Source: an uncultured Clostridium sp. (GTDB lineage: Bacteria > Bacillota > Clostridia > TANB77 > CAG-508). Taken from it: a stretch of DNA of 34,471 bases. A program made the position numbers and the translations under genes. Below the pieces are notes generated by a model. The model was not told the origin of the DNA. It searched no databases and saw only the letters and a list, made by a program, of their open reading frames with translations. This document shows, one piece after another, positions 8,866 to 16,201 of this stretch (position 1 is its first letter; every line of letters starts with the position of its first letter). Where the stretch lies: contig CAKNQJ010000009.1 in NCBI GenBank assembly GCA_930990645.1, positions 1-34,471 on the forward strand. Direction: 5' to 3'.

Positions 8866-9285
8866 TAGAAGAATTACAAGTATCAGATATTTTAAAAATA
8901 ATATTACATCTATTTCAAGACATAGATAAGAGACAAGAACAATTAAGTAAAGAGCAAAGTGTGATAGACAGTAAGCAAGATGAAATACTGCATTATATTG
9001 AAAATCATAAATTGAATGCTTCAGAAAGATGTAAAATAGTTGGTTTATTAAAAGATGTAAGGATAGAGAGAAGACAAATAAAAAACGAGATAGATGTAAT
9101 ACATTCATTAAAAGACAGTTTTATAGATAAATACAAAAACAAATTTATAGAAAAAGATATAATTATTGCTCTAAAGAATTTAAAAGAATTAGAAAATAGA
9201 AAGAATAATCCGAAGTACACATATAAATATTTAACAAAAGACTTAGAAATATCAGAACGGAGAGGAGTTAACAAATGCAGAATAA
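8826..9285 (+). CDS. Hypothetical helical protein; proposed +1 frameshift at CGG 9258
   Basis: Zero frame runs to 9311, overlapping the next gene by 37 nt. +1 at GAA C|GGA GAG GAG ends in TAA 9283-9285, just inside the next start (ATG 9275). Start codon uncertain. Confidence 0.5.
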
Positions 9286-9608
9286 GTACAAAAACAAAAA
9301 AACACAAGTAGATATGTACGTCTTTGACAGCGCTAAAGAAGCACAGAGATACAGAGAGCTAAAGCTACTAGAAAGAGCAGGAGAGATAAGCAACTTAGAA
9401 TTGCAACCGAAATTTTTATTGCAAGACAGCTTTAAAAAGAACGGAAAAACATATAGAAAGATTGAATATGTTGCAGACTTTAAATATACAGAAAAACGGT
9501 AAAACAATAGTAGAGGACGTAAAAGGGATACAGACAGATGTTTTCAAATTAAAGCATAAAATATTTGAAAAAATGTATCCGAACTTAGAACTTAGAATTA
9601 TAGAGTAG
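9275..9608 (+). CDS. DUF1064 family (predicted PD-(D/E)XK nuclease), split by a +1 frameshift at CGG 9497
   Basis: Zero frame ...YVADFKYTEKR* (stop 9500-9502); +1 frame continues GKTIVEDVKGIQTDVFKLKHKIFEKMYPNLELRIIE* to 9608, the normal DUF1064 C-terminus. Confidence 0.88.
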
Positions 9609-9623
9609 AAAGGAAAATAAAAA

Positions 9624-10199
9624 GTGATAGTAGATATATATAATACGGATAAGACGTACAACATCATTTATGCAGATCCACCTTGGCAATACAAACAAAA
9701 ACAAATTAATTTTCAACATTATAATGAAGGAAAAAAATACATAAATAGTGTTGAAGAGCATTATAAAACTATGTCGATAGAAGAACTAAAAGCTATGAAA
9801 AATACAATAATGAATATATCACAAGCCGACTGTTTATTATTTATGTGGGCAACTTGTCCAAACTTAGATTTAGCAATTGAGCTTGGAAAGAATTGGGGTT
9901 TTGAGTATAAAACGGTGGCTTTTGTATGGGACAAACAAAGAACGAACTATGGTTTTTACACATTAAGTCAATGTGAATTATGCTTAGTCTTTAAAAAAGG
10001 AAAAATACCTCATAAGCAAGCAAATAATATAAAGCAATTCTTAAGTGAACACGTAGGGAAGCATAGTGCTAAACCGACAGAAATTCGTAAAAGAATTGAT
10101 GCAATGTACAGTAATTTGTCTCGTATAGAACTATTTGCTAGACAACAAATTGAAGGTTGGGATTGCTGGGGTAATGAAGTAGAAAGCGAGGGAGAATAG
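9624..10199 (+). CDS. MT-A70 family N6-adenine methyltransferase
   Basis: YNIIYADPPWQYKQK...ADCLLFMWATCPNLDLAIELGKNWGFEYKTVAFVWDK; DPPW motif. Confidence 0.92.
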   Translation: MIVDIYNTDKTYNIIYADPPWQYKQKQINFQHYNEGKKYINSVEEHYKTMSIEELKAMKNTIMNISQADCLLFMWATCPNLDLAIELGKNWGFEYKTVAFVWDKQRTNYGFYTLSQCELCLVFKKGKIPHKQANNIKQFLSEHVGKHSAKPTEIRKRIDAMYSNLSRIELFARQQIEGWDCWGNEVESEGE

Positions 10200-10200
10200 A

Positions 10201-10440
10201 ATGGTAGAAAAAATTATGTTTATATTACTTCTTATAATACTTATAGTAGTACTTATTTTTATACCAATAGACGAACAAAAATATATATATAAATGCACAG
10301 ATACACAAGGAAATGTAATATATTGCATAAATGCAAGAACAACAAAAGGTGGAATGTTTGGAATAATGGAAGATGGTACAAAAGTTACTATAACAAGTTA
10401 CAAAAGAGTAAATATAGAAGGAGCTGATATAGATGAGTGA
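10201..10440 (+). CDS. Small membrane protein
   Basis: N-terminal TM segment (IMFILLLIILIVVLIFI). Confidence 0.5.
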   Translation: MVEKIMFILLLIILIVVLIFIPIDEQKYIYKCTDTQGNVIYCINARTTKGGMFGIMEDGTKVTITSYKRVNIEGADIDE

Positions 10441-10630
10441 AGCGGATAGATTATTTGAAGAGTTGGGATATGAAAAATGGATAGATAGTAGAAATATTAT
10501 ACATTTTATACATAAAAAGAAAGAGAAAGATTTTACATTTATGAATGGAAACTGCTATTCAATTAAAAGACCAACTCAAAAAGAACAAGTAGCAATAAAT
10601 AAAAAGTGTGAGGAGTTAGGATGGATATGA
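10433..10630 (+). CDS. Hypothetical protein
   Basis: Overlapping packed ORF. Confidence 0.45.
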   Translation: MSEADRLFEELGYEKWIDSRNIIHFIHKKKEKDFTFMNGNCYSIKRPTQKEQVAINKKCEELGWI

Positions 10631-11055
10631 GTAATAAAACAAGCGACAAAAATGTCGCAACAGAAGATGATGTAAGGATTGTAAAAGCATTTATTGATTA
10701 CGCTCAAGAAGTTATAGATGATATGGAATATGAAAGACCAGTAGATGTAACAGTATATCAAAAAGACTTAACATCTATGCAAAACATCTTAGCAGAGCGA
10801 GAGCAACAAGACAAGCGAATAAAAGAACTAGAAGAAGAAATAGTAGAATTAAAAAAATATAACAGAATCGTAAGTGACAGGGTGGTTGAATATAAGAAAA
10901 ACAGCATACCAAAGCAAACAGTAATAGATAAAATTGAAGAATTAAAAAAACAGATAAGTATAGATATTTGCATAGAAAACAACTTGGAGAAACACTATGA
11001 ATTAAAATATAAAATAGATGTTTTACAAGAACTTTTAGAAGGAGGAAGAAAATGA
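10621..11055 (+). CDS. Hypothetical coiled-coil protein
   Basis: ORF in packed array. Confidence 0.5.
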   Translation: MDMSNKTSDKNVATEDDVRIVKAFIDYAQEVIDDMEYERPVDVTVYQKDLTSMQNILAEREQQDKRIKELEEEIVELKKYNRIVSDRVVEYKKNSIPKQTVIDKIEELKKQISIDICIENNLEKHYELKYKIDVLQELLEGGRK

Positions 11056-11252
11056 ATTGGAAAGATGAATTAGAAGATGAAAAGGGCTATACAATATGTC
11101 CTATTTGCTTTCCAGAGTATGTATATTGCAATGAAGATTGTGAACATTGCAAAGAATATATTGAATTTAAGCAATTTTACGAAAAGAAGGAGAAAAATAG
11201 AGATGGTAGCAATAATAAGAAGTTTAGCAGATACATACAAAGAAGAAAATAA
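11052..11252 (+). CDS. Small cysteine-rich protein
   Basis: CPICFPEYVYCNEDCEHCKEY. Confidence 0.5.
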   Translation: MNWKDELEDEKGYTICPICFPEYVYCNEDCEHCKEYIEFKQFYEKKEKNRDGSNNKKFSRYIQRRK

Positions 11253-11382
11253 AAAGCTGAAACTAAGATGTGAATTTTATGAGGCATATATTGATGCATT
11301 AGAGAAACAGAGGGCAGAACTAAAAGAGGAAAATACTGCTTATAAAATTTTATTGAGAAAACAACTAGAAGGAGAGAAGTAG
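11203..11382 (+). CDS. Hypothetical coiled-coil protein
   Basis: ATG 11203 preceded by AAGAAGGAG; MVAIIRSLADTYKEENKKLKLRCEFYEAYIDALEKQRAELKEEN. Confidence 0.45.
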   Translation: MVAIIRSLADTYKEENKKLKLRCEFYEAYIDALEKQRAELKEENTAYKILLRKQLEGEK

Positions 11383-11384
11383 AA

Positions 11385-11693
11385 ATGAAAATATTAGAAT
11401 TTATTGAAAAGAAAGAATTGATAAGCAAATTTGCAAAAGAAATGGCTAGATTACAGAAAAAAGCAGATAAATATTACTACATAGAGAATGATAAAAATAT
11501 GTCTGATTATATATTAATTTATGCAGCAGAATTAAAAGAATTTGCAAGCAAACTAGGAATATGTGAGGAGATGTACCAAGAAGCATATAAAATCTATGAT
11601 TTTAGAAATAGTGGCAAAAAAGAATATGTACCTAGTCAAGAACAATTAGAAGAATTGAGAAACTGGTATGATGTGCCAACAGAAGATTTTTAG
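11385..11693 (+). CDS. Hypothetical protein
   Basis: Packed ORF. Confidence 0.45.
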   Translation: MKILEFIEKKELISKFAKEMARLQKKADKYYYIENDKNMSDYILIYAAELKEFASKLGICEEMYQEAYKIYDFRNSGKKEYVPSQEQLEELRNWYDVPTEDF

Positions 11694-11709
11694 AAGGAGA
11701 AAAATAGAA

Positions 11710-11919
11710 ATGATAAAAGAATTTTGTGATATATGCAAAGTAGAAATAGATAATCAAAATGTTTTAGCAATAGTAAGTACACCAGTAAAAAATTATAAAG
11801 TATGTAAAGACTGTTTAAATGATTTAATTCAATATATAGAAAATAGAGAAAATAATTTTAAGCTTGAAAATAAAAGATATGAAAGAGATTATAGAAATAA
11901 ATGGGAAGAAATTTATTAG
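11710..11919 (+). CDS. Small zinc-finger-like protein
   Basis: FCDICKVEIDNQ...YKVCKDCLNDL; ATG 11710 after AAGGAG. Confidence 0.5.
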   Translation: MIKEFCDICKVEIDNQNVLAIVSTPVKNYKVCKDCLNDLIQYIENRENNFKLENKRYERDYRNKWEEIY

Positions 11920-11935
11920 GAAGGAGGCTGGGAGA

Positions 11936-12154
11936 GTGATAGTATTAGGAATTATACTAATGATTTTATTAATAGGCATGTTAGCAATACTAGAATACTA
12001 TAAAGGTTGTGAAGATACTGAAAGAGCATATAAAACAAAGAGTTGTGATAAATGTGCGAATTGGAAAACAATAAATTGCCCTAATTCAAGCGAATGCTTT
12101 AGTACAGTAGATAAGCCATATTTTAAGATAAAGGAGGAGTCTTATGACAAATGA
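11936..12154 (+). CDS. Small membrane protein with cysteine motif
   Basis: GTG start 11936 after GGAAGGAGG; TM then CDKCANWKTINCPNSSEC. Confidence 0.5.
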   Translation: MIVLGIILMILLIGMLAILEYYKGCEDTERAYKTKSCDKCANWKTINCPNSSECFSTVDKPYFKIKEESYDK

Positions 12155-12425
12155 AGAATTTGAAGAGATATTTGGTAATGTACCTTTTGAAAACATAGAG
12201 AAGATAAACAAATATATTAAAGAAAATTATATAAGTAGAGACGAGATAGAAAAAGCATTAGAAGTATGCGAAAAGGTATATGAAGAAGAAATGAAACCAT
12301 ACCAGAGAGAATATGGATTAGATGTTACTTATTTAAGTAAAAAAGAAAAAGCTGAATTAGTTAATAAAAGGAATTGTTTAATAACACAAATGGAAACTTA
12401 TAAGCAATTATTAGGAGGCGATTAG
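12144..12425 (+). CDS. Hypothetical protein
   Basis: Packed ORF. Confidence 0.45.
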   Translation: MTNEEFEEIFGNVPFENIEKINKYIKENYISRDEIEKALEVCEKVYEEEMKPYQREYGLDVTYLSKKEKAELVNKRNCLITQMETYKQLLGGD

Positions 12426-12427
12426 CA

Positions 12428-12916
12428 ATGACAAATGAACAAAGAGAAGCGATAGATAATTTAAGTGAAATAGTTAAATTATCAAAAGAAGAACTACAAA
12501 AAGAAAATGAAAACATAACAGCAATTTTAGATTATAAAGATTTAAAGAGTTTAGACACTGTCTTGTCTCTAATAAAACAACAGCAAAGAAAAATAGAAAA
12601 TATAACAACAAATTATGAAGATTTAATTGCAGATGTATCTGGAATAGCAAAAGAGTTAGGACTAGAAGAAGATGCAACAATAGACGAAATATATATAGCA
12701 ATAAGCATATTGAAAAGTAAAAGAATAAACGTAATTGAGCAATTAGATTGTATACAAAAGAAAGATAAGCAAATAGACTTAATGGCATTTAATTTAGCTG
12801 ATTATGTAATGAACTATGAATATGATAAATGCAGAAATCCAGAAATGATAAAAAATAAAGCAGAGGAAATAAAACAATATTTTGCAGATAAAGTGAACAG
12901 TTCTGAACAGAATTGA
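12428..12916 (+). CDS. Hypothetical coiled-coil protein
   Basis: Packed ORF. Confidence 0.5.
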   Translation: MTNEQREAIDNLSEIVKLSKEELQKENENITAILDYKDLKSLDTVLSLIKQQQRKIENITTNYEDLIADVSGIAKELGLEEDATIDEIYIAISILKSKRINVIEQLDCIQKKDKQIDLMAFNLADYVMNYEYDKCRNPEMIKNKAEEIKQYFADKVNSSEQN

Positions 12917-12937
12917 ACAGTAGAAAAGGAGTAGAAT

Positions 12938-13292
12938 ATGGAAGATATTAAAGAAAACGAGTATGTTAGAACATATTTAGGAGAAATAGGCAGAGTAATA
13001 GCTATAAAAGAAAATCCAGACAGGGTTGTTATAGACGACTGTGGACAAATTGTATTAATAGCAGATATAACAAAACACAGCTTTAATCTAATAGACTTAC
13101 TGGAAGTACGGAGACTATGTGAATGGATATAGACTAGACGAAATAGACGATTGGAACAATTTAATACATAAAGCGAGAGGAATAAACAGGAGTGGTTTTA
13201 GTATTCCTGTAGCACAATATAACGACGATATTACATCAATTCTAACGCACGAATTATTTGAAGCTAACGCATATAAAGTGAAAGGAGAATGA
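12938..13292 (+). CDS. Clostridial-phage conserved protein split by a +1 frameshift at CGG 13109
   Basis: Zero frame MEDIKENEYVRTYLGEIGRVI...NLIDLLEV then CGG...TAG at 13132; +1 frame continues GDYVNGYRLDEIDDWNNLIHKARGINRSGFSIPVAQYNDDITSILTHELFEANAYKVKGE* (TGA 13290-13292), the usual family C-terminus. Confidence 0.85.
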
Positions 13293-13543
13293 TAATGACT
13301 ATTAAAACAAAGTACGAGATTGGGCAAAAAGTGTGTATAGTATACGAAAATAAAGGTGAAGTTTGCGTTTACGATGACTACATAGACGAAATATGTATAG
13401 GCGAAAACGGAGTGTATTATATGCTAAAAGAAGCTGGCATAGATCGCAATGAAGAACAAATTATTTTATACGAAGACACAGACAAGCTAGTAGAGAAGAT
13501 TAAACAAATAATGGAAGAGATTAGAAAAAAAGAAAGTAAGTGA
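13289..13543 (+). CDS. Hypothetical protein
   Basis: Overlaps the +1-frame stop of the preceding gene (ATG 13289 / TGA 13290). Confidence 0.5.
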   Translation: MIMTIKTKYEIGQKVCIVYENKGEVCVYDDYIDEICIGENGVYYMLKEAGIDRNEEQIILYEDTDKLVEKIKQIMEEIRKKESK

Positions 13544-13755
13544 TACAAATGACAATAAGCCACGTCTATAAAAAAGTTACAGAAGTAATGCAAGTTATAC
13601 AAAATATTAATTTATACGAAGTAGGGGTAGGCTCAACAAGAAGCGCAAATCAAAAAGCAATAAATAAAGCATACAGAATGCTAGACGAGTTAAGAGCGGA
13701 GATGGAAAGAGAAAGCATAAAAAATAAACAAAAAAGAGGAGGTACAAATGAATAG
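13540..13755 (+). CDS. Hypothetical protein
   Basis: Packed ORF. Confidence 0.45.
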   Translation: MIQMTISHVYKKVTEVMQVIQNINLYEVGVGSTRSANQKAINKAYRMLDELRAEMERESIKNKQKRGGTNE

Positions 13756-14146
13756 AGAACATCTAAAAAATTATAGATATAATCAAAACTGGATAAAAAA
13801 ACAATTAGAGAAATATGAAGAACAAAAAACAATGATATATAATATAACGCAAAATTTAGATGGTATGCCAAAAGCAAAAAATAAGACTAACTATGGATTA
13901 GAAGAACTAATGGATCAATATGACGTAATTCTTAAAATTTTAGAAGAAGACCAAAAAAAGCAAAACGAAATAATATTGCAAATAAGAAAATTAGAAGAAC
14001 CATATAGAACTATATTAACAGATAAATACATATTAGGAATGAGTTTAGAAGAAATATCAGTAGAAATTGGATATGCTTATGAAAATGTTTGCAGAATGCA
14101 CGGAACAGCTTTAAATAAGTTTGACAATTTAGAATGTCGTCAGTAA
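13748..14146 (+). CDS. Sigma-70 region 4-like / ArpU-like late transcription regulator
   Basis: EEPYRTILTDKYILGMSLEEISVEIGYAYENVCRMHGTALNKF; usual position ahead of terminase. Confidence 0.75.
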   Translation: MNREHLKNYRYNQNWIKKQLEKYEEQKTMIYNITQNLDGMPKAKNKTNYGLEELMDQYDVILKILEEDQKKQNEIILQIRKLEEPYRTILTDKYILGMSLEEISVEIGYAYENVCRMHGTALNKFDNLECRQ

Positions 14147-14192
14147 ATATCAAGACATATCAGTAAAAAATGTTGTATTATGAAAGCATAGA

Positions 14193-14252
14193 AGTGTGTA
14201 GATAGAGTAGCTCTCGAAAGGATACAAGCCTTAGTATCCTTCTACATACACT
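14193..14252 (+). ncRNA. Compact structured RNA element (three-way-junction-like)
   Basis: Closing helix AGTG-TGTAGA / TCTACA-(TA)-CACT; hairpins AGAG-TAG-CTCT and GGATAC-AAGCCTTA-GTATCC. Confidence 0.45.
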
Positions 14253-14289
14253 AAGTAAGGCAAAAAATATATGAAAGGCGATATATTAA

Positions 14290-14976
14290 ATGGGATATAA
14301 AGAAGCAAAAGAAGACGGAATAAGGATTGTTAGTGGGTTTAATTATACAGCATATTATCCTAAATGCCACATTTGTGGAGAAGAAATGAAAGTAATGGCT
14401 TATATTAGGAATACTGAATATACTTGCAAACAATGCAAATTAAAGGAATATTTGGCGGACAAAGAAATAAAAAATAGATATTCAAAAGAAGCAAAAGAAA
14501 AAAAGTTTAATAATGCAATAAAAAGAATTGAAAAAAGTGTAGGAAAGAACATTAGTAAATACGAAAAAGCTATTGAAGTTGTACATAAAAACTTATACAA
14601 AGACAATTGGTTTGAAAGTACAGAAGAAATTATGGTAGCTATAGAATTATTAAAAAATAATGTGAAGTTAAAACATCAAGTGAAAGTAGGAATTTATAGA
14701 GTAGATTTTGTATTAGAAAACGAAAAAGTAATTTTAGAAATAGATGGAAAAATATTTCATACAGAGAAAACTAAACCAAAAGAGCAAGTTAGAGATAATA
14801 TATTACTTATGAAATTTGGTCTAGATTGGGAAGTTATAAGGATTACTGACGAATATGTTAATAATAACATAAAAAAGTTATTGCCAGCTATTATAAAATT
14901 ACGAGATGAAAGAAAAAGAATCCGCAAGAACTTTAATGGAGCCTTACCTAAATGGTATAGCGATAGATATAGTTAA
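14290..14976 (+). CDS. DUF559/VSR-like PD-(D/E)XK endonuclease with N-terminal zinc finger
   Basis: CHICGEEM...CKQC; KVGIYRVDFVLENEKVILEIDGKIFHTEKTKPKEQVRDNILLMKFGLDWEVIRITD. Confidence 0.75.
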   Translation: MGYKEAKEDGIRIVSGFNYTAYYPKCHICGEEMKVMAYIRNTEYTCKQCKLKEYLADKEIKNRYSKEAKEKKFNNAIKRIEKSVGKNISKYEKAIEVVHKNLYKDNWFESTEEIMVAIELLKNNVKLKHQVKVGIYRVDFVLENEKVILEIDGKIFHTEKTKPKEQVRDNILLMKFGLDWEVIRITDEYVNNNIKKLLPAIIKLRDERKRIRKNFNGALPKWYSDRYS

Positions 14977-14998
14977 TATATATTTTTATATATTATAA

Positions 14999-15158
14999 TA
15001 GAGTTTTTCATAAGGTACCCCGAAATACCTAAAGCGCAAACAGAGTAAACTGTGCTAGTTAAGTAGTCTTAATTGACTACTTGCTAGTGTAAATCATTGA
15101 ATTGCAATATAGATAGCTCGTCAGCTGTCTTCTAGAAAGTATTGCAATTCTTGTTATA
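14999..15158 (+). ncRNA. Structured RNA of unknown class upstream of tRNA-like genes
   Basis: Hairpins GGTA/TACC, AAGTAGTC-TTAATT-GACTACTT, GAATTGCAATA.../...TATTGCAATTC enclosing AGATAGC/GCTGTCT. Confidence 0.45.
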
Positions 15159-15159
15159 T

Positions 15160-15229
15160 GCTTTCTTAGCTCAGGTGGAAGAGCAACTGTTTTCACAGTC
15201 GGTCGCAAGTTCGAGTCTTGCAGAAAGCA
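15160..15229 (+). tRNA. tRNA-like gene with truncated anticodon arm (70 nt)
   Basis: Acceptor GCTTTCT/AGAAAGC, D-arm TAGCTCAGGTGGAAGAGC, T-arm GCAAG-TTCGAGT-CTTGC; anticodon arm is 14 nt (ACTGT-TTTC-ACAGT) instead of 17. Confidence 0.7.
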
Positions 15230-15404
15230 ACACGTCAACAGTGCAGAGTTTGAAACAACTAAATGATAAATCAAAAATAGAACATTCTGAGATTTATAAA
15301 AACTACCGACTATATATCAGTTGTTGTATGTTCTTATTGAACTGATATGAAGCAAGAAGCAAGTTGGAAAGCAAGATTGGTTTGTTGTTTTATTCTTGTA
15401 ATAA

Positions 15405-15481
15405 TGCGATTGTGGAGAACCAGACATCTCGCTAGTCTCATAAGCTAGAGACAACTAGTGCAATTCTAGTCATCGCAACCA
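15405..15481 (+). tRNA. Initiator-tRNA(fMet)-like gene, anticodon CAT, encoded CCA
   Basis: D-arm TGGAGAACCAGACATCTCG (GAGA/TCTC, A11:U24), anticodon arm CTAGT-CTCATAA-GCTAG, T-arm ACTAG-TGCAATT-CTAGT, 3' end ATCGCAACCA; mirrors bacterial fMet TGGAG..CTCG..CTCATAA..CGCAACCA; one bulged base in acceptor. Confidence 0.7.
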
Positions 15482-15500
15482 TTTAGCATAAAAAATTTCA

Positions 15501-15533
15501 AGAGAGCCATCGTTGTATCAATGCTGGCTCTTT
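15501..15533 (+). terminator. Intrinsic terminator-like hairpin
   Basis: AGAGCCA...TGGCTCTTT. Confidence 0.55.
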
Positions 15534-15538
15534 AAAAT

Positions 15539-15567
15539 TTGCAAAATTTACATAAATATGGTATAAT
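15539..15567 (+). promoter_or_regulatory. Sigma-A-like promoter
   Basis: TTGCAA, 17 bp, TATAAT. Confidence 0.7.
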
Positions 15568-15644
15568 GTTATATACAAAATAAATAAAATTAGCAGAAAT
15601 ATACATAATAAAAGCGATAAATCAATAAAATTTTACTAAAAGTG

Positions 15645-15673
15645 TTGATTTTTTTTAACAACTCTAGTATAAT
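15645..15673 (+). promoter_or_regulatory. Sigma-A-like promoter for putative antitoxin RNA
   Basis: TTGATT, 17 bp, TATAAT. Confidence 0.75.
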
Positions 15674-15679
15674 GTTAAT

Positions 15680-15825
15680 GTCATAGAAATATGATAAGGT
15701 TAATATAAATAATAATAGATAAGTTAGTTTCTTTTATTATTCATAGTTAGCCTCCTTTCGAAAGAAAGACGATTTTAAAAATACGGAGAACAAAAAATAC
15801 TAGGGTGGCTAGACCCTAGTATTTT
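15680..15825 (+). ncRNA. Putative type I antitoxin RNA, convergent with the small toxin ORF
   Basis: Strong promoter 15645-15673, terminator hairpin 15794-15825; carries copies of sequences complementary to the toxin mRNA (CCTCCTTTC 15751, GACGATTTTAAAAATA 15768). Exact 5' end is inferred. Confidence 0.6.
15794..15825. terminator. Bidirectional intrinsic terminator
   Basis: AAAATACTAGGG-tggctaga-CCCTAGTATTTT, perfect 12-bp stem flanked by A and T tracts. Confidence 0.85.
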
Positions 15826-15828
15826 GCA

Positions 15829-15894
15829 TTAATTAAATAGTTTAAGGATTAGATAAACTAAAATCAATGCGACGATTTTAAAAATATTTTCCAT
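15829..15894 (-). CDS. Small hydrophobic peptide, putative type I toxin (21 aa)
   Basis: MENIFKIVALILVYLILKLFN; SD AAAGGAGG upstream on the minus strand; own promoter and terminator. Confidence 0.65.
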   Translation of the reverse strand: MENIFKIVALILVYLILKLFN

Positions 15895-15949
15895 TTTTCC
15901 TCCTTTCCGAAGAACTAAAAAAAGAAGGGTATGTAAGGAGAACAAAAAT

Positions 15950-15978
15950 ATTATACGACAAATTTTACAATTAATCAA
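15950..15978 (-). promoter_or_regulatory. Sigma-A-like promoter for the toxin mRNA
   Basis: Minus strand TTGATT (plus 15973-15978), 17 bp, TATAAT (plus 15950-15955). Confidence 0.75.
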
Positions 15979-16021
15979 TAAAATATTACAAAAATATTAC
16001 AGAAATGTTACGAAAAAATTA

Positions 16022-16056
16022 CAAGAGCTTATCAAACACGATAGGCTCTTTTATTA
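16022..16056 (+). terminator. Intrinsic terminator
   Basis: AAGAGCTTATC-aaacac-GATAGGCTCTTTTATT. Confidence 0.7.
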
Positions 16057-16077
16057 TGTAAAAAAGGAGAATTAAGT

Positions 16078-16200
16078 ATGAGAAAATGGACAAAAGAAAC
16101 TGCGCAAGCATACATAAAGAATGCTAAAGAAAAAGGGTTGACTTACTGGAGTGCAGTAGATTATTTAAAGCATCATAAAACGATGCGTAGTATAATATAA
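16078..16200 (+). CDS. Small hypothetical protein (40 aa)
   Basis: MRKWTKETAQAYIKNAKEKGLTYWSAVDYLKHHKTMRSII; RBS AAAAGGAGAA. Confidence 0.55.
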   Translation: MRKWTKETAQAYIKNAKEKGLTYWSAVDYLKHHKTMRSII

Positions 16201-16201
16201 A

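Noticed and set aside
9258-9500. P-site re-pairing (yeast Ty3 / prfB style) as the explanation for the +1 shifts
   Set aside because: The preceding codons differ (GAA, AAA, GTA, AAG) and re-pairing in the +1 frame is poor for GTA to TAC; no upstream SD-like stimulator is shared. The A-site CGG is the only common element.
9275-9502. DUF1064 as a simple pseudogene
   Set aside because: Possible in isolation, but the same CGG context recurs at three other sites and the downstream frame is intact with a normal stop.
11052-11252. Further frameshift in the cysteine-rich ORF overlapping 11203..11382
   Set aside because: Ordinary short overlap; no CGG and no homology evidence of a broken product.
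15142-15345. Plus-strand 67-aa ORF in the track (LAQVEEQLFSQSV...)
   Set aside because: It is the translation of the tRNA-like gene at 15160 and adjacent structured RNA; no RBS.
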